A model generated the notes under the pieces. The model did not search any database. It saw nothing but the letters and a program-made list of their open reading frames with translations, and was not told the DNA's origin. From Halobacteria archaeon HArc-gm2 (GTDB lineage Archaea; Halobacteriota; Halobacteria; Halobacteriales; Haloarculaceae): a stretch of DNA of 64,000 nt. Where the stretch lies: contig JAOPKE010000004.1 of assembly GCA_025517465.1 (NCBI GenBank), positions 138,165 through 202,164 on the forward strand. The letters are read 5' to 3'. Position numbers and translations under genes: made by a program. Below are positions 53,103 through 62,201 of this stretch, in pieces. Each line of letters starts with the position of its first letter. Positions within the stretch are counted from its first letter, which is position 1.

Positions 53103-53195
53103 GCGTTCGAGTCGAACACACCCGATCACCGAGTTCCGTCTCGCATCCTGGGCAGTCCCCCGACCGCCGACGTGCCGACCGAGGCGGATTTCTGA

Positions 53196-53207
53196 ATTCT
53201 TTTATCC
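53196..53207 (+). promoter_or_regulatory. TATA-like box of grpE
   Basis: ATTCTTTTATCC lies about 28 bases before the ATG at 53229. It is consistent with leaderless transcription. Confidence 0.6.
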
Positions 53208-53228
53208 GCTCGTGCCCCTGTCCCGTGT

Positions 53229-53948
53229 ATGAGCGAACAGGACGAGTCAGGCGGCGGCGACGCGACTGTCGAGGGGGAGTCGGCGGGCGCCGGAGACGGG
53301 ACCGAGGCGAGTCGGGCAGACGGCGAAGCCGGGCCGGCCGACGAGGTGGCGAACGGGGACGCCGCGTCCGGCGCCGTCGAGGATTCCGACGCGGTCCACG
53401 GCGACGTCGACGAGTCGCTCGTCGAGCGCGTCCGGGAGTCCGATCCGGCGGACGTCGCCCACGAACTCGCCTCGCTGCGGACCCGGATCGACGGACTCGA
53501 AGGGGAGCTCGAGGCCAAGGAGTCCGAGAACGAGGACCTCACGGAGAAGCTCAAGCGCAAGCAAGCGGACTTCCAGAACTACAAGAAGCGCATGGAGAAG
53601 CGCCGCGAAGACGAACAGCAGCGCGCCACCGAGGACCTGGTGACCCGGCTGCTCGACGTGCGCGACAACCTCAAGCGCGCGCTCGACCAGGACGAGGGGA
53701 CCGACATCCGGGGCGGCGTCGAGTCGACCCTGCGGCAGTTCGACGACGAACTGGATCAGGAGAACGTCGAGGTCGTCGAACCCGAACCCGGCGAGGACGT
53801 CGACCCCCACCGACACGAGGTGCTGGTCCGCGTCGACTCCGACCAGCCCGAGGGTACCATCGCCGAAGTTCACCGGCCCGGCTACGTCATGGCCGACTCG
53901 GTGCTGCGCGAAGCGCAGGTCACCGTCAGCGACGGTAGCGGGGAATAA
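53229..53948 (+). CDS. grpE: Nucleotide exchange factor GrpE
   Basis: The 239-residue protein has a long acidic Gly/Asp/Glu N-terminal tail (1-70) and a coiled coil (about 75-135, LRTRIDGLEGELEAKESENE). The core helix KRKQADFQNYKKRMEKRRED and the C-terminal beta domain with VGVLV-like strands and PGYVMADSVLREAQV are typical of GrpE. It releases ADP from DnaK, which is encoded 2.2 kb downstream. The extended acidic tail is a haloarchaeal adaptation. Confidence 0.95.
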   Translation: MSEQDESGGGDATVEGESAGAGDGTEASRADGEAGPADEVANGDAASGAVEDSDAVHGDVDESLVERVRESDPADVAHELASLRTRIDGLEGELEAKESENEDLTEKLKRKQADFQNYKKRMEKRREDEQQRATEDLVTRLLDVRDNLKRALDQDEGTDIRGGVESTLRQFDDELDQENVEVVEPEPGEDVDPHRHEVLVRVDSDQPEGTIAEVHRPGYVMADSVLREAQVTVSDGSGE

Positions 53949-54104
53949 CAGCGGCGGTTCGACGTCGCGCTTCGTCTCGGGCTCTATCGAAATCCGCTTC
54001 TTCAGGTATCTGGTCGTCCGAAACAGCCAGTCGACAGGTGTGCGAACTGACCAGCAGCCTGAAGTATCGATACATTGTTACTGGTCGCTCCAAATCCACG
54101 TTCC

Positions 54105-54347
54105 ATGCCCTCCGAGACAACGGCGCTGCTACGTTCACTCCGACGCTGGATGTTGCTAGGTACGTTCCTGCTTGGAGTCGGAGTGGTTGCTACTGCGAAT
54201 ATGGGCTACGTCCTCACGAATCATCAGGACGCGGGACTTTGGGTCTATGCGGGCGCTGCTGGTGGGTTCGTTTCGCTTGCTGCTTGCATCCAATTTGTCC
54301 GGACGTTTCTTCCTGGCTCGGCGGACAACCGTCCCGCGGCAGAGTGA
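54105..54347 (+). CDS. Small membrane protein with relaxed codon use
   Basis: The 80-residue protein has two hydrophobic helices (about 16-35 and 46-68) joined by a MGYVLTNHQDAGL loop. Its codons use many more A/T third positions than the surrounding genes, which suggests weak selection, recent acquisition or a young gene. ATG 54105 is preceded by a CGATACATTGTTA box at 54068-54080. No family is recognised. It is the only gene between grpE and the convergent RraA-like gene. Confidence 0.55.
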   Translation: MPSETTALLRSLRRWMLLGTFLLGVGVVATANMGYVLTNHQDAGLWVYAGAAGGFVSLAACIQFVRTFLPGSADNRPAAE

Positions 54348-54393
54348 CCGGATCCGACGCAATACGTGGTGAGGACTCCGACAAAGCGTCGTC

Positions 54394-55077
54394 TCACAGC
54401 GTCCCGTACCGGTCCCAGACCTCGTAGACGCTGTCCCCGTCGCGGATGTCCGACCGGACCTTGTTCTCCGTTTTCAACTCTTCTTCGCCCTGTTCGATGA
54501 CGTCGTCGACGATATCGGGGTCGAGGACGACGATGGATTCGTAGTCGGCGAAGATGACGTCGCCGGGTTCGACAGTCACGCCGTGGATTTCGACGGGGAC
54601 GTCCCACTCCCGGAAGCTGACGCGGCCGAAGGACTCGATGGAGCTGTGGCCGTCGGACCACACCGGGAACTCGTGTTCCTCGATGAGGCGGGAATCCCGC
54701 GTCGGCCCGTCGATGAGCGCGCCGGTCGCGCCGTTCTCCTGGACGATGCTGCTCAGGAGTTCGCCCCAGAGGCCGACCTCGGTGTCCTTCGGCGCGGCCA
54801 TCACGACGAAGTCGCCCTCCTCGACGGCCTCCAGGTACTGGAAGAAGTCGATGTCCTCGGCGGCCACGTCCTCCTCGTCGTCCTCGCCCTCGTCGTATCC
54901 AATCTCCACGCGCTGGGCGGGGTGGGCCGTTCCGACGGTCGGCTCGCGCGACCAGACCGGGCGGATGCGTGTGCCAGGGATGACGTTGTCGCGGATCCCC
55001 ATCTCGTCGGTGACGTCGTTCACCAGTGCGCTGTGGAGGCGTTCGAGGCGCTCGCGCTGGTCGGCTGTGATCGTCAT
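54394..55077 (-). CDS. RraA-family protein (HMG/CHA aldolase-like)
   Basis: The 227-residue protein has the RraA fold with GATGALIDGPTRDSR (the conserved D-G-x-x-R-D region), preceded by VMAAPKDTEVGLWGELLSSI and followed by the V-x-PGDVIFADYESIVV strand. Relatives include the regulator of RNase E and class II 4-hydroxy-4-methyl-2-oxoglutarate aldolases. Haloarchaea lack RNase E, so an aldolase or other metabolic role is more plausible. An acidic insert (EGEDDEEDVAAED) lies near residue 70. Confidence 0.87.
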   Translation of the reverse strand: MTITADQRERLERLHSALVNDVTDEMGIRDNVIPGTRIRPVWSREPTVGTAHPAQRVEIGYDEGEDDEEDVAAEDIDFFQYLEAVEEGDFVVMAAPKDTEVGLWGELLSSIVQENGATGALIDGPTRDSRLIEEHEFPVWSDGHSSIESFGRVSFREWDVPVEIHGVTVEPGDVIFADYESIVVLDPDIVDDVIEQGEEELKTENKVRSDIRDGDSVYEVWDRYGTL

Positions 55078-55226
55078 TGCTCCCGTAAGTCAAGCCAGAG
55101 GTGCCACATAAAGGTGGGTCCGGCCAGCGACCACTGGGGCAGTCGTCGCCGGCAGGCACGGCGAAAGGTGCCTCGTCGGCGGCAGTCGGCGCAAGAGGAA
55201 TACGCGACGCGACCGTACTGTGAGCC

Positions 55227-55979
55227 GTGACCATCTCGGCCCTCACCTTCAACGTCCTCTACGAGGGGCTGGAAGACGTCGCCGTCGAGTGGCCGGACCG
55301 GGTCGCCGACGTCGCCGGATTGATCAGGTACCACGAACCGACCCTCGTCGGCCTCCAGGAGTGCTGGCTCGGCCAGACCGACGACATGCGCGAGTCGTTG
55401 CCGGAGTACGAGTGGTTCGGCGAGGACCGCGACATCGGCGAACACACCCCTATCGGGGTCCATCGCGACCGGGCGACCATCGTCGATACCGAGACGTTCT
55501 GGCTGGCGCCCGACCGGACCGACCGCCGTCCAGCCTGGGACGCGACGCTCCCGCGCCTGGCGACGCACGTCACCGTCGACGTGGAATCGACCGGCGAAAC
55601 GATCGACCACTACAACGTCCACCTCGACGTCGACGGCGAGCGTGCCCGCTCCGAGGGCGCGAAGATACTCCGGGAACGATTCGCCGACCACGACGGGCCG
55701 GTGATCCTCACCGGCGACTGCAACTGCCGACCGGGCTCCCGGGCCTACGAGATACTCGCTGACGCTCTCGACGACGTACGCGAGCACGTCGAGCGACCGT
55801 ACGGCCCTTACGAGACGTACCACGGCTACGACCGCGAGAAGGGCAAGCGGATCGACTACGTCTTCGCAAACGGGTCGCTCTCGGCGACGACGCACGCCGT
55901 CCTCACCGACCGCGCGGCCAACTGGCGGTCCCCCTCCGATCACTGGCCGGTCATCGCCCGGTTCGAGCCCCCTGCGTGA
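55227..55979 (+). CDS. Endonuclease/exonuclease/phosphatase-fold protein
   Basis: The 250-residue protein has the EEP layout: N-terminal ALTFNVLYEG (metal Asn), GLQECW (metal Glu), the active HYNVHLDV His region, ILTGDCNC (Asp/Asn pair) and the final SDHWPV (catalytic Asp-His). No signal peptide is present. It may hydrolyse phosphodiesters such as nucleotides, lipids or abasic DNA. GTG 55227 starts the frame. It faces the RraA gene divergently. Confidence 0.88.
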   Translation: MTISALTFNVLYEGLEDVAVEWPDRVADVAGLIRYHEPTLVGLQECWLGQTDDMRESLPEYEWFGEDRDIGEHTPIGVHRDRATIVDTETFWLAPDRTDRRPAWDATLPRLATHVTVDVESTGETIDHYNVHLDVDGERARSEGAKILRERFADHDGPVILTGDCNCRPGSRAYEILADALDDVREHVERPYGPYETYHGYDREKGKRIDYVFANGSLSATTHAVLTDRAANWRSPSDHWPVIARFEPPA

Positions 55980-56096
55980 ACCCGAGAACGGTTGGTTTGC
56001 GGGGCTGTATATACCCACCGGTCACACAGGTCAGAGAACCGCCAAACCGCACGGAGGCGACCCCCTCCGGCTCGTTCGCGTTCGTCGCGTCTAGCA

Positions 56097-56106
56097 ACTT
56101 TTAACC
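56097..56106 (+). promoter_or_regulatory. TATA-like box of dnaK
   Basis: ACTTTTAACC is centred about 31 bases before the ATG at 56133. A second AT-rich GGATATAGG lies close to the start and would be within the leader. Confidence 0.6.
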
Positions 56107-56132
56107 GGCACAACTGGATATAGGCAGACAAG

Positions 56133-58046
56133 ATGGCGAGCAACAAGATTCTCGGAATCGACCTCGGGACCACGAACAGCGCGTTCGCGGTCATGGAGGG
56201 GGGCGACCCCGAGATTATCGTCAACAGCGAGGGTGACCGCACGACCGCGTCCGTCGTCGCGTTCGACGACGGGGAGCGCCTCGTCGGCAAGCCCGCGAAG
56301 AACCAGGCCGTCAAGAACCCCGACCAGACGATCCAGTCCATCAAGCGCCACATGGGCGAGGACGACTACTCGGTCGAACTGGAGGGCGAGGAGTACACGC
56401 CAGAGCAGGTCTCGGCGATGATCCTCCAGAAGATCAAACACGACGCCGAGGAGTACCTCGGCGACGACGTCGAGAAGGCCGTCATTACGGTCCCGGCGTA
56501 CTTCAACGACCGGCAGCGTCAGGCCACGAAGGACGCCGGCGAGATCGCCGGCTTCGAGGTCGAGCGGATCGTCAACGAGCCGACCGCGGCCGCGATGGCC
56601 TACGGCCTCGACGACGACTCCGACCAGACCGTCCTCGTGTACGACCTCGGTGGCGGCACGTTCGACGTCTCCATCCTCGACCTGGGCGGCGGCGTCTACG
56701 AGGTCGTCGCGACCAACGGGGACAACGACCTCGGTGGCGACGACTGGGACGAGGCCCTCATCGACTACCTCGCCGACGAGTTCGCGGAGGAACACGGCAT
56801 CGACCTCCGCGACGACCGCCAGGCCCTCCAGCGTCTGAAGGACGCCGCCGAAGAGGCGAAGATCGAACTCTCCTCGCGCAAGGAGACCCGCGTCAACCTC
56901 CCGTTCATCGCGACGACTGACGACGGTCCGCTCGACCTGGAGACGAAGGTCACGCGCGCGACCTTCGAGTCCATCACCGAGGACCTCACGGAGCGCACCG
57001 TCGGTCCGACGGAGCAGGCCCTCGACGACGCCGGCTACGACAAGGGCGACATCGACGAGGTCATCCTGGTCGGTGGCTCGACGCGGATGCCCCAGGTCCA
57101 GGATCAGGTCGAGGACCTCACTGGCCAGGAGCCGAAGAAGAACGTCAACCCCGACGAGGCCGTCGCGCTCGGCGCGGCCATCCAGGGCGGCGTCCTCTCC
57201 GGTGACGTCGACGACATCGTCCTGCTCGACGTCACCCCGCTCTCGCTCGGCGTCGAGGTCAAGGGTGGCCTCTTCGAGCGCCTCATCGAGAAGAACACCA
57301 CGATTCCCACGGAAGAGTCCAAGATATTCACCACCGCCGCCGCGAACCAGACGCAGGTCCAGATTCGCGTCTTCCAGGGCGAACGAGAGATCGCCGCGGA
57401 GAACGAACTGCTCGGCGAGTTCGCACTGAGCGGCATCCCGCCGGCGCCCGCCGGCACCCCCCAGATCGAGGTGTCGTTCAACATCGACGAGAACGGCATC
57501 GTCAACGTCTCCGCCGAGGACAAGGGCTCCGGTAACTCCGAGGAGATTACCATCGAGGGCGGCGCCGGCCTCTCCGACGAACAGATCGAGGAGATGCAGG
57601 AAGAGGCCGAACAGCACGCCGAAGAGGACGAGGAACGCCGCGAGCGCATCGAGGCCCGCAACGAGGCCGAGGCCTCCATCCGCCGCGCGGAGACTCTCAT
57701 CGAGGAGAACGAGGAGAACGTCGACGACGACCTCATCGCCGACATCGAGGACGCCATCGACGAGGTCCAGGAGACCCTCGAAGACGAGGACGCCGACACA
57801 GAGGACTACGAGGAGGTCACCGAGGCCCTCACCGAACAGCTCCAGGAGATCGGCAAGCAGATGTACCAGGAGCAGGCCGCCGAAGGCGCCGCAGGCGCTG
57901 CGGGCGGAGCGGCCGGTGCCGGCGGCATGGGCGGCATGGGCGGCGCAGGTCCCGGCGGTGCCGCGGCCGGTGGGGCTGCCGGCCAGGGCGAGGAGTACGT
58001 CGACGCAGACTTCGAAGACGTCCAAGAAGACGACGAAGACGAGTGA
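56133..58046 (+). CDS. dnaK: Chaperone DnaK (Hsp70)
   Basis: The 637-residue chaperone begins with [20 protein letters not shown]. It has the phosphate loop [17 protein letters not shown] and the connect/adenosine region [14 protein letters not shown], followed by the substrate domain ([14 protein letters not shown]) and an acidic lid. A Gly/Ala/Met-rich stretch ([13 protein letters not shown]) and an acidic end (EDDEDE) close it. It pairs with GrpE at 53229. No dnaJ is seen in the window. A tight array of hairpins follows the gene. Confidence 0.97.
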   Translation: MASNKILGIDLGTTNSAFAVMEGGDPEIIVNSEGDRTTASVVAFDDGERLVGKPAKNQAVKNPDQTIQSIKRHMGEDDYSVELEGEEYTPEQVSAMILQKIKHDAEEYLGDDVEKAVITVPAYFNDRQRQATKDAGEIAGFEVERIVNEPTAAAMAYGLDDDSDQTVLVYDLGGGTFDVSILDLGGGVYEVVATNGDNDLGGDDWDEALIDYLADEFAEEHGIDLRDDRQALQRLKDAAEEAKIELSSRKETRVNLPFIATTDDGPLDLETKVTRATFESITEDLTERTVGPTEQALDDAGYDKGDIDEVILVGGSTRMPQVQDQVEDLTGQEPKKNVNPDEAVALGAAIQGGVLSGDVDDIVLLDVTPLSLGVEVKGGLFERLIEKNTTIPTEESKIFTTAAANQTQVQIRVFQGEREIAAENELLGEFALSGIPPAPAGTPQIEVSFNIDENGIVNVSAEDKGSGNSEEITIEGGAGLSDEQIEEMQEEAEQHAEEDEERRERIEARNEAEASIRRAETLIEENEENVDDDLIADIEDAIDEVQETLEDEDADTEDYEEVTEALTEQLQEIGKQMYQEQAAEGAAGAAGGAAGAGGMGGMGGAGPGGAAAGGAAGQGEEYVDADFEDVQEDDEDE

Positions 58047-58311
58047 AACGAGTCTGAGGAGTCTTCTTGGGCTCGGAAGACGAGCGGAGCGAAGTCTTCC
58101 GGTGTCTGCGCGAACGCCGTGAGCGCAGGCTCGTCGGGCGGCGAAGCCGTCCGACGATGTCTGAAAAAGCGAGCGAAGCGAGTCTTTTTCAGGAAAGCGA
58201 CGAGGACGAGTCCGAGTCGTCGGCTCGTCTGCTCACCGGGAGTTCGCCCCAGTCGGCAGTCCTGGGCCGACCGGGGAGGGACTTAGGTGGCTGCCCGACC
58301 TTTCTGCAGAC
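58047..58311 (+). repeat. Tandem hairpin array downstream of dnaK
   Basis: Four perfect or near-perfect hairpins occur within 118 bases. GGAAGAC/GTCTTCC (58075-58081/58094-58100) has loop GAGCGGAGCGAA. CTGCGC/GCGCAG (58106-58111/58123-58128) has loop GAACGCCGTGA. A 12-bp stem from TCGTCGG to CCGACGA (58131-58157) closes on a GAA triloop. CTGAAAAAG/CTTTTTCAG (58161-58169/58184-58192) encloses GAGCGAAGCGA. The remaining sequence to 58311 has no supported gene. They may mark the dnaK 3' end. Confidence 0.7.
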
Positions 58312-58740
58312 GTGCTCTCAGAAATCCTCGTCCCGATGGACGACTCCGAACACGCGGAGGAGGCGCTGAAGTACGCACTCGACAATCATCCCGACGCGAA
58401 CGTGACGGTCTTGCACGTCGTCGGGGTTCCCTCGATGATGATGGGCGAGGCGACGGCGCTCGCCCTGGAAGACGACGTCGACGAGGCGAGTGCCGAACGC
58501 GCCGACACGGTGTTCGAACGCGCCCGTGAGATAGCCGACGAGCGCGGGCGGGCGGTGGACACCGTCGTCGACTCGGGCCACCCGGCCCGGAATATCGTGG
58601 AACGTGCCGAAGAGTACGACGCGATAGTGATCGGTGCACACGGCGAGGACTGGCAGCGCGCGGCCCACCGGTTTCTCGTCGGAAACGTCGCAGAGACCGT
58701 CTCGAAGCGGTCGCCGGTCCCCGTCACCATCGTCCGCTGA
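58312..58740 (+). CDS. Universal stress protein (UspA family)
   Basis: The 142-residue protein begins VLSEILVPMDDSEHAEEAL (GTG start). It ends with the ATP-binding-type pattern IVIGAHGEDWQRAAHRFLVGNVAETVSKRSPVPV, in which the G-2x-G-9x-G-S motif is degraded to G-A-H-G-E-D...G-N-V-A. A nucleotide may therefore bind less well than in classic members. It lies downstream of dnaK after the hairpin array and is probably a separate unit, since a GACTTAGG box lies at 58279-58286. Confidence 0.88.
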   Translation: MLSEILVPMDDSEHAEEALKYALDNHPDANVTVLHVVGVPSMMMGEATALALEDDVDEASAERADTVFERAREIADERGRAVDTVVDSGHPARNIVERAEEYDAIVIGAHGEDWQRAAHRFLVGNVAETVSKRSPVPVTIVR

Positions 58741-58837
58741 TGGCGGTCCGTGGCACGCGCCGGTCGCATCGGGGGACGCCCCCGGACGCGGGAAGTGAAC
58801 AACAACACCCATTGTTCTCCGAATGGATTCCGTACGT

Positions 58838-59644
58838 ATGACGCAGTTACCACCGGTCGGCATCGGGACCTGGGAGAACACCGACCCCGACGCGTGCACG
58901 AACGCTGTCGAGACGGCCCTGGAGATGGGGTATCGTCACGTCGACACGGCAGAGGCATACGGCAACGAGGAGCACGTTGGCGAGGGGATCGCGCGGGCGA
59001 GCGTCGACCGCGAGGACGTCTTCCTCGCGACGAAGGTCCACTACGAGTCGACGGGGGTTGCATACGACGAGGTCGTCGAGACGGCGCACGGGAGTCTCGA
59101 CCGCCTGGGCGTGGAGTACCTCGACCTGCTGTACGTCCACTGGCCGCTGGGGAATTACGACCCCGAGGACACGCTGTCGGCGTTCGACGACCTGGTGGCG
59201 GCGGGGGTCACCCGAAACGTCGGCGTCTCGAACTTCGAGCCCCGGCAGGTCGAGACGGCCATCGACGTCCTAGACGAACCGCTGTTCGCGAACCAGGTCG
59301 AGATGCACCCGCTGCTCCAGCAGGACGACCTGGTGAACCACGCACAGGAGCACGACTACTATCTGGTGGCGTACTCACCCCTGGCTCGCGGCGACGTGTT
59401 CGACGTTCCAGAAATCCAGGACGTCGCTGCCAAACACGGCGTCAGCGAAGCCCAGGTCAGCCTCGCGTGGCTCCGCGAGAAGGAGAACGTCGTCGCCATT
59501 CCCAAGGCGACGACCGAGGACCACGTCGCCGACAACTGGGCAAGTCTGGACCTCTCGCTCGACGAGGAAGACCTGACGGCGATCAACGGCATCGAACGTG
59601 AGGACAGACACGTCGAGTACGACGACGCCCCCTGGAATCAGTAG
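58838..59644 (+). CDS. Aldo/keto reductase
   Basis: The 268-residue TIM-barrel NADPH-dependent oxidoreductase has the full catalytic tetrad: D36 (HVDTAEAYGNE), Y41, K66 (ATKVHY) and H101 (LYVHWPLG). The cofactor-binding IPKATTEDHVADN lies near the C terminus. Family 5-type members reduce 2,5-diketo-gluconate or similar carbonyls; the substrate here is unknown. ATG 58838 is preferred to an upstream ATG (58823) because the family starts close to PVGIGTW. Confidence 0.9.
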   Translation: MTQLPPVGIGTWENTDPDACTNAVETALEMGYRHVDTAEAYGNEEHVGEGIARASVDREDVFLATKVHYESTGVAYDEVVETAHGSLDRLGVEYLDLLYVHWPLGNYDPEDTLSAFDDLVAAGVTRNVGVSNFEPRQVETAIDVLDEPLFANQVEMHPLLQQDDLVNHAQEHDYYLVAYSPLARGDVFDVPEIQDVAAKHGVSEAQVSLAWLREKENVVAIPKATTEDHVADNWASLDLSLDEEDLTAINGIEREDRHVEYDDAPWNQ

Positions 59645-59654
59645 TTTCCGCGTG

Positions 59655-61394
59655 CTACGACTCGCCGTGGATCGACTCGCCCCGGTGGAGCCGTCTGGCG
59701 ATGGTAAACGTCTGTTCTCGCTCGCGGCGAGTCGGGGAGTGCGCAGACAGGTACCGCGCCGTCGCCACCAGCGGTAGCCGACGTTCGCGCTCTGCCTCCG
59801 CGGCGTCGAACTGCCGAAAAGCCGCCTCGACGTTCTGGAGCGTGTGAAAGCCCGCGTCCTCGCGCAAGAGTCCCTCGCCGAGCGTCTGTTTCAGATCGGC
59901 CGCGTCGCCACCGGCCTCGAAGTGATCGTTGACGAGCCGTGCGGCCTCCTCGACCCGCCCCTGTTCGTCGAACGTAGCGAGCAACTGTTCGCGAATGGCA
60001 TCGGGTTCGGCGTCTGACGCACCGTCGCCGACGTCGGGAATCGGTGCGGCGGGCTGGTTGAGGAATCGGTCGAGGTACACCGCCATCGCGCCGTCGAAGC
60101 AGGCCCGGTACACCTCGACGGCGTCGGTCCGCCGGGAGAGCTGGGAGACGGCGTTAGCGTAGGTGAACGTGTGGTGGACCGTGTCCCAGTCTGAAAACTC
60201 GTTACTCGTGGCGAAGCGGGCGACCCGGTGCGTCGCCGCGAGTGCGACTGTCCGGGAGAGCTGTTCGCTCGTCGCGCCGTCCCGAATCGCGTCCTGGAGT
60301 GCGTCGACGATGGCCTCCGGGTCGTCGTCGAGGAGCACGTCGACGAAGTCGTCGGGGCGCTCCCAGGAGGTGCCCTCGCCCGCGGCGACGAGGTCGTCGA
60401 GCGACTCGAACGCGTCGAAGCAGAGTGCAGCGACGTCCACCGGCTGTCGCCAGGCCGACCTTTCCTCGGCCCGGTTCGCGTCGGTGATCTGGGGAACGAC
60501 CGACGCCAGCACGTCCTCGGCGTGGTCCCAGCCGAGGTGGTCCAGCGTCTCGAAGGCCTTGTTGACGAAGTCGAGCGTGTGGCCGGCGTTCACGTACAGG
60601 TGGTCCGTCACTGCAGCGACGACGATTTCGGCGACCTCCTCGGGCGGGAGGATATTCGCCGCGGTCCTGATGCAGCGCTCGGCGCCGTCCTCGTCCCGGA
60701 CCTCGCAGGTCTCCCGGAACCAGGACTTCAGGCGCTCTTTCGACAGGCCCGCGTTGCCGAGTTCGTACTGGGCGAATCGCGGTGGCTCGCCGGCGCAGTC
60801 GTCCGCGACGGAACCGATGCCGACGTACAGCGCCCGCAGTTTCTCGTCGTGGGCGACGTCGTCGTAGAGGTTCGCCATCGCCCCGAGGGTGGTCAGCCCG
60901 CGGCCCCAGCCGGAGGACCGGTACTTCGTCCCGAAGGTGACGGCCGTCTCCAGCGGTGTCCCGAACCCCTCGCCAAGCGACTCCAGATTGATGACGCTCT
61001 TCGCGACGACGAGGCCGAGGTTCTCGCCCATGCCGTCGACGAGTCGATTGCGCCAGCGCGTGGCCGGCGGGACGTCCGGTTCGAGGTCCGGGTCGAGGTA
61101 CACCTCGCCGTCGCGGACCTCCGTGGGGAACGTCTGGACGTCGTCGGCCCAGACGTCGAACGTGTCGCCGCAGGCCAGTTCGAAGCGGGCGTGATGCCAG
61201 TGACACGTCAGCAGCCCGTCGTCGACGGTCCCCTTCGAGAGGGGAAATCCCATGTGAGGACAGCGATTGTCGACGGCGTACACCTCGCCCTCGTGGTGGA
61301 ACAGTGCGACCGCGTGCCCGCCCGCCGAGACGACGTCGCGCCCCGCCTCGCGCAACTCGTCTGCGTCGGCGACGGGAACGTACTCCGTTGCCAT
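59655..61394 (-). CDS. Rieske [2Fe-2S] domain fused to a large helical domain
   Basis: The 579-residue soluble protein starts with a dioxygenase-type Rieske domain. The cluster ligands are C45-x-H47 (RCPHMGFP) and C64-x2-H67 (TCHWHHARF). After residue 105 about 470 residues of helical, repeat-like sequence follow, with scattered conserved-looking His (AVTDHLYVNAGHTLDFVNKA, TVHHTFTYANA, AATHRVARFA). The helical part recalls questin-oxidase-like (DUF4243) proteins. That link is tentative. It has no ferredoxin domain, so electrons must come from a separate reductase. ATG 61394 is chosen over an upstream ATG at 61421. Confidence 0.8.
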   Translation of the reverse strand: MATEYVPVADADELREAGRDVVSAGGHAVALFHHEGEVYAVDNRCPHMGFPLSKGTVDDGLLTCHWHHARFELACGDTFDVWADDVQTFPTEVRDGEVYLDPDLEPDVPPATRWRNRLVDGMGENLGLVVAKSVINLESLGEGFGTPLETAVTFGTKYRSSGWGRGLTTLGAMANLYDDVAHDEKLRALYVGIGSVADDCAGEPPRFAQYELGNAGLSKERLKSWFRETCEVRDEDGAERCIRTAANILPPEEVAEIVVAAVTDHLYVNAGHTLDFVNKAFETLDHLGWDHAEDVLASVVPQITDANRAEERSAWRQPVDVAALCFDAFESLDDLVAAGEGTSWERPDDFVDVLLDDDPEAIVDALQDAIRDGATSEQLSRTVALAATHRVARFATSNEFSDWDTVHHTFTYANAVSQLSRRTDAVEVYRACFDGAMAVYLDRFLNQPAAPIPDVGDGASDAEPDAIREQLLATFDEQGRVEEAARLVNDHFEAGGDAADLKQTLGEGLLREDAGFHTLQNVEAAFRQFDAAEAERERRLPLVATARYLSAHSPTRREREQTFTIARRLHRGESIHGES

Positions 61395-61480
61395 GTGTTC
61401 ACAGACGGCGAGGACGTTCAAGAGCGTTCCCTGAACGACGATTTGGTAAGAAACCTGTCACCCAGAGCAGCGTCGACCGC

Positions 61481-62008
61481 TCACGACCCGGTCGACACCG
61501 TCACCGTGTCGAGCGTCGTCGTCACCTCGCCGGGCGCACCGAGCGGTCGGCCCCGCCAGACCACGGCGGCGGTGTCGCCGTCGTCCAGTTCGAACCCGAC
61601 CGTGGCGTCCCCGTCGAAGGCGTTGCCGTCGTCGTCGCTGTCGACCGAGGGGTCGTCGACAGCGATACTGTCGCCGGATTCGACGGGGTAGGCCGCGACG
61701 GCGTCGCCGCCGTCTGCGGCCCAGGTCACGTTCTGCGCGCTCTCGCCGTCGGCGTCGGTGACGACCACGACGAGTGACGATGTCGGGCCGTCCTCGATGG
61801 CGTCACCGCCGGCGTGCTGGAGGGTCAGCGTCCCGGTCGCTTCGTCGTAGGATCCGGAGAACGTCGCGTCGGGCGGTGACGCGGCGATCAGCCCGGGCTG
61901 GAGCACGATGGCGACGGCGAACCCGGCGGCGAGGAGGACCAGAAACCAGGCGGCCACGCGCTCGGCGCCGACTGCACCACGTACGTCGTCGGAGAGACTC
62001 GCCCGCAT
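61481..62008 (-). CDS. Type IV pilin-like surface protein
   Basis: The 175-residue protein has one N-terminal membrane helix (VAAWFLVLLAAGFAVAIVLQ, about 18-37). A beta-rich acidic domain follows with the pattern F-x-G-S-Y-D-E-A-T-G-T-L-T-L-Q-H-A-G-G-D-A-I, typical of archaeal pilin-type external domains. The classic prepilin peptidase site before the helix is not recognisable, so it may be a pilin-like anchored protein rather than a true pilin. ATG 62008 gives a short basic N terminus. The gene lies just downstream of the nested repeat copy 2. Confidence 0.65.
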   Translation of the reverse strand: MRASLSDDVRGAVGAERVAAWFLVLLAAGFAVAIVLQPGLIAASPPDATFSGSYDEATGTLTLQHAGGDAIEDGPTSSLVVVVTDADGESAQNVTWAADGGDAVAAYPVESGDSIAVDDPSVDSDDDGNAFDGDATVGFELDDGDTAAVVWRGRPLGAPGEVTTTLDTVTVSTGS

Positions 62009-62133
62009 CACGTCGACCTGACTCGCGGCTGGCACGTAAAGCCTCGTTGTTCGGCCGCTGGCCGCCGGGCGCCGGACGCGACGACCGAACGTTCGACTGT
62101 CGGGGCGGCCAGCCGTTCCAGTCGGAGCCGCTC

Positions 62134-62201
62134 ATAGTGGTGGTTGTAACTTTTTACCGGCGTCCGGCCGGACGCCGGTACGGGCTTACAACCACTACTA
62201 T
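62134..62201. repeat. Nested inverted-repeat element, copy 2
   Basis: Outer arms ATAGTGGTGGTTGTAA (62134-62149) and TTACAACCACTACTAT (62186-62201) pair with one mismatch. Between them lies a perfect palindrome of 26 bases (62155-62180, TACCGGCG...CGCCGGTA). The CTTT and GGGC bases next to the arms match copy 1 at 23807-23888. The right end touches the TGA stop codon of the PQQ-propeller gene. Relative to that gene the element is inverted compared with copy 1. Confidence 0.75.
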
